Program-made: the position numbers and the translations under genes | Shown: positions 57,764 through 64,000 of the stretch, in pieces | Layout: every line of letters starts with the position of its first letter | How positions within the stretch are numbered: position 1 is the first letter of the stretch | Notes under the pieces: generated by a model | The model's input: the letters and a program-made list of their open reading frames with translations, nothing else | What the model was told of the DNA's origin: nothing | Databases searched by the model: none | Origin: Plantago elongata | Lineage: Eukaryota; Streptophyta; Magnoliopsida; Lamiales; Plantaginaceae | NCBI GenBank assembly: GCA_036897095.1 | Contig: JAYMSP010000083.1 | Coordinates: 26,150 to 90,149, forward strand | DNA length: 64,000 nt | Direction of reading: 5' to 3'

Positions 57764-59300
57764 CTAAAAAACACTAGAGAAATAAACATATACTTCTTCT
57801 CTTCTTCTCTCTCTCCCTCCCCATATCCACCGACGACATTCGTGGCGGCGCCTCCTCCTCCGATGATGTTTGGGAGAATCACATCTCCATCGAATTTCGA
57901 CGATTTCGCCGGATTTCGAAGCAATTTCACCGAATTTCCTCAAATTCATCAACATTCAAGTGAATTGATTAACAATTTTGTGATTTTTATTGTTTTCTCA
58001 TTTGTTATATTGATTCATGTTGTTTTTTCGGTCTGCATCTCATTCGAAAGTGAAAATCGATCTCTTATTTTTCGTTTTTCGATAATTTTGCGATCTGGTT
58101 TTCCAGATCTGAAATTCGTACATTTGAAAATTTAAATTATTTCGCGCAGATGTTATCTGGTGCTTCGTTATGGTTTTAAGAAGCATTGATATATTTTTAA
58201 AAACTGTTGTTATTGTTTTAAGACTCGCCGTTGTACAGATTCATTTCCTTTTTCCTCGTTAAAATCAACTAGAAGTGATGTTTTACTTTTTATTTTTTAT
58301 TTTTCTTTGATTTTACGACCTGTTGTTTCCAGATGTAAATTCATACAGAAAAATCAAATCATTTTGTAATCATGTTATTTGGTGTTTAGTTAAGGATTTA
58401 AGTGTCATTCTTATGATTATAAAAGCCGGTGTTATGGTTTCAAGCATCTTGTAATATTTTTAGTTTGTATTAAATATTTCTATCTATTATTATTTTAGCG
58501 AATTCGTTATATTTTTTAAATATGTAATTCTAGTTTTAAGAAGCAATATTAATATTTTTAGCCCATAATAAAATATAAAAACTTGATTTTTTGTCAATAC
58601 TTTGCTATAGTTTTACGAGGCAATGTTATTGATTTAAGCATCAATGTTACTATTTTTAGCTTGTATTGCATGTTCCTCCTATATTATTGTTTTAAAAGTC
58701 GTTGTTATATATTTAAAATGCATTGTTATGGTTTAAAACTTCAATATTATTGTTTTTAGCTTGTATTGCATGTTCTTACATTGTTGTAGTTATAATAGTC
58801 GTTATTATTGTTTTAGAGATATCATTATAGTTTTAACTATTAAAGTTATTATTTTTAACTTATGTTTCATGTTTCCTCTCTATTATAGTTTAAGAGGCAT
58901 AGTTATAGTTGTAAGACGTATTGTTATTGTTTTAAGCATCAATGTTACTGTTTTTTCTAGCTTTTGTTTCGCCTTTCTACTTTATTATTATTTTATGCAT
59001 GAATGTGATAGTTTTAATAAGAATCGCTACATTTTAAACCCAGTTAGTGAATGTTTTACATATGTACTGATGATAACATCGAGTTTGATGATAAGTCTCC
59101 CAACGGTTTTACAGGAATATTGAAGAACAAAAAGGCACGAAGTCAAAGCTCACCAATGCGATTGTATTTGCATAAAAAACACCAAATGAATGTTTATTGT
59201 AATCTTTTTCATATGAGGATAAATTTTCATATATTTAGATATCTGAATGTTTCAATAGTGTAAAAACTGAATTGCAATAACTTATTTAAGCTTATTTATT
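57764..59300. repeat. degenerate TTATTGTTTTAAG repeat tract
   Basis: From about 58163 to 59040 a motif of the form TTATTGTTTTAAGCATCAAT followed by GTTACTGTTTTTAGCTTGT recurs at least four times (near 58626, 58735, 58825 and 58930), with many shorter TTTTAAG(A/C) copies between. Upstream (57842-57960, plus strand) a short frame reads MAAPPPPMMFGRITSPSNFD, then DFAGFRSNFTEFPQIHQHS, which may be an unrelated leader or a transposon gene fragment. The tract could be the inside of a decayed non-autonomous element. Confidence 0.55.
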
Positions 59301-60836
59301 GGTGTTTTAATGGCATACATGAATTTTTAGACCTGTCTAACAATATTAAAGTGTACTTTAAAATTATAACAAGACATCTTGAAACTATCATGTAACTCCT
59401 TAAAACCATCACACCAAATTAAATTACAAAAGTGGTATAAAACTCTAATTGAAATATATAATACCGACGTATTAAATCAATCACATTATCTTTTAAAAAA
59501 TTAACAGGATATATTAAAACTATAATTGTAACTTTCAATACTAACAATTTAAAATCATAACACAACCTATTAAAATTATAATAAAAATATAAGTTTCGTC
59601 AGATTTTTAAGAAACTCGACCGGTCAGACCGTTAAAACTAAAAAACCGCGAAAAACTATTAAAAATCATAATTTTTCTATGTTTTAAATTTTTTTTACCT
59701 TTTCCAAAAATTTGGCTCATTAAATTAATTTAGTGTAAATTCCGGTGACATATATTATTTACCTGGCTATAGCTCGATTCATGGGACCAACAATAATATA
59801 TCCCACGAGATGTAAACTTAATTTATTTATACTCTAGCTAGTAGTAATTTTGAGTCACCAACAGCTTGTGAAATCCGTTGAGTACTGCTTTCATTAATTT
59901 CCATGGAGCTGATCAGCTTCATACACTTCTTTCACATACATATTCAATGTACACTGCAACGTACGGATTTGATGTAGCTAGAGAGATCTAATCAATAGCG
60001 CATTTCAATTTCCCACCAAATTAAATTATCATTAGCTATTAGCTAGACATCTCTATGAAATATATAAATTTATTGTGATCGACTTAACTTATCGACTTAT
60101 ATCTAGTCGATAATCTCGCGATGAACATATCGGAAGTGTAAACAAATTAAGATTAGGGATCCCTTGGGATTATTATACAGTGGCTCACAGACATTCCCTC
60201 TGCCGGTAAACCGTCCATAAATGAATTGTTTGTACACTGTCCTTGTAGATAGGCCATATATTTTATATATGGGTATTTAATCTGTCACGATTTTATTGAA
60301 AAACAAGGTCTGTACAGTAAAAACAATGTAAGTGGTCCATTATCTTGGATAGCAACTTATAGAAACGAATACCAGACTCTGATAAAAGGTCTGATATGAT
60401 AATAAATTGCAACGTCGCTAAATGTATAAAATATAGAGCCATGAAAGTTACTATACAAAACACAATCAGACCGACACAGGTGTATGGAATGGAGGAGCCA
60501 TTGGCCTTTGTTACTTGTTAGTAGAGAGAGATCTTTAACAATCTCACTACTTGTTTTCTTTCATTGTTTTGTTTGTTTCTTTCTAAGCATCCCATCTTTG
60601 TCTTCAGTTGTGACCAATTTGTTATCTTATGGCTCTAGTACTAGTCTCTATCTGTAACTGTACCAACAAGAAAATGTATCGACGGAATTTGAAAGATGAT
60701 GCGAGCAGCCGAGCACCACGTATGTGCATCGGAGGTCAATGCAAACGTACATTGTTTAAAGTGTACTTAAATGATGTCTTGTCTTTATTTGTTTTGTGCA
60801 AGACTTTCGCGGACTAAATTAATTCTACCTCAAGTT
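59301..60836. other. intergenic DNA
   Basis: At 59330-59640 the same TTTTAAA-type motif recurs in the opposite orientation (TTAAAACTATAA, TTAAAATTATAA). A 62-codon frame at 60629-60817 has Cys residues but no recognised domain and is not called. Confidence 0.4.
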
Positions 60837-60838
60837 TA

Positions 60839-61057
60839 TCACAAAGTCTTATGAGATACGGTTTCTATGTGGATACAGACCATGTTACAATAAAAACAAC
60901 CATGTTATTAAGCAAAACATCCATGTTGAATAAATTTTGTTGTAATATGAAAAAACTCCAATATCGAAAATAAGGGTGTTTTAATTAATAATATGTGTAT
61001 TTTTATTGGTAATATGGTCGGTCTCTATATAAAGACCGTCTCTCATGAGACTTGCTC
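60839..61057. mobile_element. MITE with about 58-bp terminal inverted repeats
   Basis: The left arm (CAAAGTCTTATGAGATACGG, TATGTGGATACAGACCATGT, TACAATAAAAAC) and the right arm read on the other strand (GCAAGTCTCATGAGAGACGG, TATATAGAGACCGACCATAT, TACCAATAAAAAT) match over nearly 60 bases. TA lies on both sides (60837-60838 and 61058-61059), fitting a Tc1/mariner-type (Stowaway-like) element. Confidence 0.75.
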
Positions 61058-61492
61058 TAAATTTATACACGTTACCTACACGAATTTATTCTGGCCTATT
61101 TTGTTAAAATTAGGTTGGCAGAATACGCTGAATTCTTCACATCAGCTTTCAACTCTCATTCCTTAAACTTATTTGTTAGCAATATTTTAAAGAGAAACTC
61201 TCATGAGAATTCGTAAAGTACTAAGAGTACTATAAAAGAAAAATCAGGCGCATAATTAATATGTAACAATGTATAATTTACAAATAGATAAAAATTATAA
61301 TTTACACACAAAACTACATGATAAATATACAATATTGCAGGACTCTCAAGACTCTCGTAAAAACTTGAAGTTTCACGATTTTTGTATACTTTCAAAGGTG
61401 TTCAGTATTGTATTCACCAATTATCTTGCCACAAAATTATCTAAATAGTCACTTGATATCTTGGAAATCAAATGTTCTCTTTGACTGACTGA

Positions 61493-62230
61493 TTGTTATG
61501 GGCCTTATGGCCTTTGATTTCATTTGGGTCATCCTTAAACAGGATCCCCACCAAATGTGTGTAACTGGGCTACAAAATTAGTGGGCCAGATATATTGCAT
61601 CTTTGGTTAGGGTATGAGATTGGGCCATTGGGGTTCGGAATTCGAGACCCGCTCAAACCTTCTTTTGTTGCTGACCAATCAATTTGTAATTGTTCCGATT
61701 GGATTCCAGTCAGGTTCGGACTCAATGTGTTTAGAGGTTGTTCAAGCTAGGACTCAGACCTCTAAACTTGAAGAGTGAAATATTGATAAGTAGTTGCTTA
61801 CCATTAAGAGGAGTAATTGACTCTATTTATAGTAGAGAGCCATCTCCTTAGCTCTAACACGCAGGAGATTGGCAAGATGGTGACATGTGTGGTTCAAGAG
61901 ATAAGTGACGTGTTTGGGTCACACCAAATCCGACGACGTGTCTCAAGGATGCCGGCCTTGGTCATGGAAACAAACATTGTTTGGTGTCGTACCTTGAAAT
62001 CTCGGTTGTTCTTCTCTGAATATGTTTGAGATACGTATTCTGGAGAGTGTGGGTCAGACTCTTCACTTCCTTTGTCGGTCTACTTTCCCGTTGTTTTGGT
62101 GGAATCCTGTCGGAGGACGACCTTTGTTAGCCTAGTGACGAACCAAAGTACGTCGTGTCGAATTGTCGGGCAAAGATAAGATAGGAGACGTCGTAAGTTG
62201 TCCTAATCCATTCAGTTGTGTGGATGAACT
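61493..62230. mobile_element. possible solo LTR or retrotransposon relic
   Basis: More GC-rich than its surroundings, without open frames, with a TATA-like CTATTTATAGTAG (61822-61834) in the middle and a TGTTATGGGCCTTATGG start. This is reminiscent of a gypsy-type LTR, but no matching end, primer site or target duplication is visible. Low confidence. Confidence 0.25.
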
Positions 62231-64000
62231 TATAGGTACATATCTATTTGTATTTTAAACAATGTGATTATTATTACCACATGAAATATGTGGTGTTTAC
62301 AACTAATTTGCACTATGTATCTGATGTTGATGTTGATCTTATATTTTTTAAATACGACGATTGAAATAAATTATTTACTTATTATATGTATTTTATATAT
62401 CTTGAAAACTTGTGCAACTCTACATTGACAAGCTTATACACAGGTAACAGAAATCCAACGGTGAACATAGAATAAGTTTTACTAACAACATCTACCTTTA
62501 TATACAAGTTAAGCTTCACAATTGCATACACTTCATAAACTAATCCTTGATCATACAACCAACTTTCCAACAATAAATTAGATAATTTTGATTTTGATGA
62601 TTTAATCTAATCATGCTTTCTTAAAACTGACCACATGACATGAACATATGAATCCAACGACAAATGTCACTTGATCAAAGTTCAGGAGTCTACCAAACCG
62701 TCGCACCAAGATAGATAAAGAGGAAAGAGCATTTTATAATATTTTTTGTGTAAGAATGAAGTACTAGAAAAGAGTTGAATATAGACCTTTGTTTGTTGTT
62801 TGTGGTCTTGTTGTTGTGCTTGCTTATTCCAAGTTCGTCGACTTTAATATTGTCTGTGTGTGCGCTGCTTTGCATGGCCCTAACAAATCAGTCTTTAACT
62901 GATTTGATGGGACTACAAATCCTATTATGGATATATCAAATCCACCATTTTAACCGACAACTTTCACTCGCACCGCCAAATTATATTATTCCTTTCCAAT
63001 TTAAATACATCACTTTACACCGCCAATTTATATACTCTGCCCCAATATTCACTCCTTCGTTTAATTTTATTATTTTATTTTTATTTTTTCATAATCAATA
63101 TTTTAATTTACGCTAAATATAAATTTTTTATTGTCACTATAGTTGTAGAAAAATTAATTTGATATTGAAATGAAGTTAGTATAAACCTTTACAATAATAA
63201 TTAAGTGCACTCTAGACTCCGGAATACCATTCCGTTTGTTTTTATTATTATCACCATCATCATCGTTGTTGTTATTCTTATTATCAATGAACATAGAAAA
63301 CACAACATCACATCATCATCATTTTAAATGTTTGGCATATTCTTTTCAACATACAATATCTCCTCATGATCTTTAGGGCTTTAGCAATTAAGACAAAGTT
63401 TCCAACAAGACTTTGGTCTTCAGGTTTTTGGTTACATGCATCCAATGGTAGTACGTAGTCAATAGTCTTGGTTCACCGAATGACAATATTAATTAATGAA
63501 TAATCAAGTGATTAACTAGAGCACTATTATTAACATGAATAATTACGCTTGTCACGTATCGGTTAATGGTGCATAAAACACATATCATACACAAAACCAT
63601 TAATTATAAATGTGATTTTAAAATGGTCCTAGCTTCTTTTTCGCTTTCGTTTTTCCCATCTTAAATTCCTTAACATTATACCCCCTCTGTTCCTAAGACC
63701 ACCTTCAATGGTGTCGGCGACGACGCGTCGTCGTCGTTTTTACAGCAGTAGTGATGCGTCGTTGTCACATCATAAATTTTTTTATTTTTTATTTTTATTT
63801 ACATATTATTCATATTACATATTATTCATATTATAAGAGTGCTTAGATGTTGAAATTAATGAAATTTCATTGTTTTAAGTCGTTTTATAATTTATTAAGG
63901 TTTAAAATTAAAAAAATATTTTTTTATTTTGCTAAAAACATATTTAATATATTATAATAGTTTTTAGAACTCGAAATTAATAAAATTGAATTATTAGAGG
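62231..64000. other. intergenic DNA with MITE pieces
   Basis: No gene was recognised. A Stowaway-like end (CCCCCTCTGTTCCTAAG) is at 63682-63698. A palindromic CGACGACGCGTCGTCG lies near 63717-63732. A (TCA/ATC)-rich patch is at 63245-63320. The 113-codon frame at 62775-63116 is T-rich and has no domain. Confidence 0.45.

Noticed and set aside
57842-58135. 97-codon plus-strand frame as a protein gene
   Set aside because: It starts plausibly (MAAPPPPMMFG) but turns into a hydrophobic T-rich translation without a domain, and similar sequence on the opposite strand also stays open. Not supported as a gene.
62775-63116. 113-codon plus-strand frame with hydrophobic stretch
   Set aside because: The apparent membrane segments come from T-rich DNA. 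No signal of coding selection and no recognised family.

Overview
This is a plant nuclear genome window, almost certainly from a eudicot. It is AT-rich, has spliced genes with GT-AG introns, and contains a GRF transcription factor with a miR396 site. It also carries copia, CACTA and Mutator-like elements and many MITEs. The family cannot be fixed from the sequence alone. There is no operon structure and no CRISPR array. The genes are independent transcription units separated by long, transposon-rich intergenic DNA.

Layout. 1-4270: 3' part of a decayed Ty1/copia retrotransposon (gag knuckle, protease, integrase, RT, RNase H, then a likely 3' LTR). 4480-9780: intergenic DNA with Tourist-like and hAT-like MITEs. 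9781-13480: a CACTA (En/Spm) element with remnants of both transposon genes, abutting or nested with Stowaway elements. 13480-21660: gene-poor DNA with MITEs, two tRNA-derived SINE-like sequences and tandem duplications. 21984-24785: a complete four-exon GROWTH-REGULATING FACTOR gene. 25850-28620: a decayed MULE with an unusual CTAGTTTCA repeat array. 29390-30690: small duplications, a Stowaway element and a short ORF. 31381-32560: two related box C/D snoRNA-like sequences on the minus strand behind a TATA box and a telo-box. 33781-33868: a near-perfect 40-bp hairpin. 37903-38310: a 135-codon orphan ORF. 38934-39388: a GAGCTCG-rich hAT-like MITE.

39580-52538: a complete PRP40-type splicing factor gene. 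I resolve 28 coding exons, all in phase, giving 1016 residues. The gene includes one GC-AG intron, and its introns carry a Stowaway MITE, a truncated U6 snRNA pseudogene and an AGCTAGCT-type MITE. 54038-54507: a long-TIR non-autonomous element lying between the convergent PRP40 gene and a three-exon, 308-residue minus-strand gene (probable DUF4378 protein, 54531-55850). 55851-64000: mostly intergenic DNA with MITEs, a degenerate TTTTAAG/TTATTG repeat tract and scattered remnants.

The best candidate for something not routinely annotated is the snoRNA pair. Two diverged copies keep identical 12-nt and 10-nt antisense elements against 18S rRNA and keep the same terminal stem. The rest is recognisable plant genes and transposons, several with structural oddities listed in the findings. 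I saw no sign of a wholly new multi-gene system.
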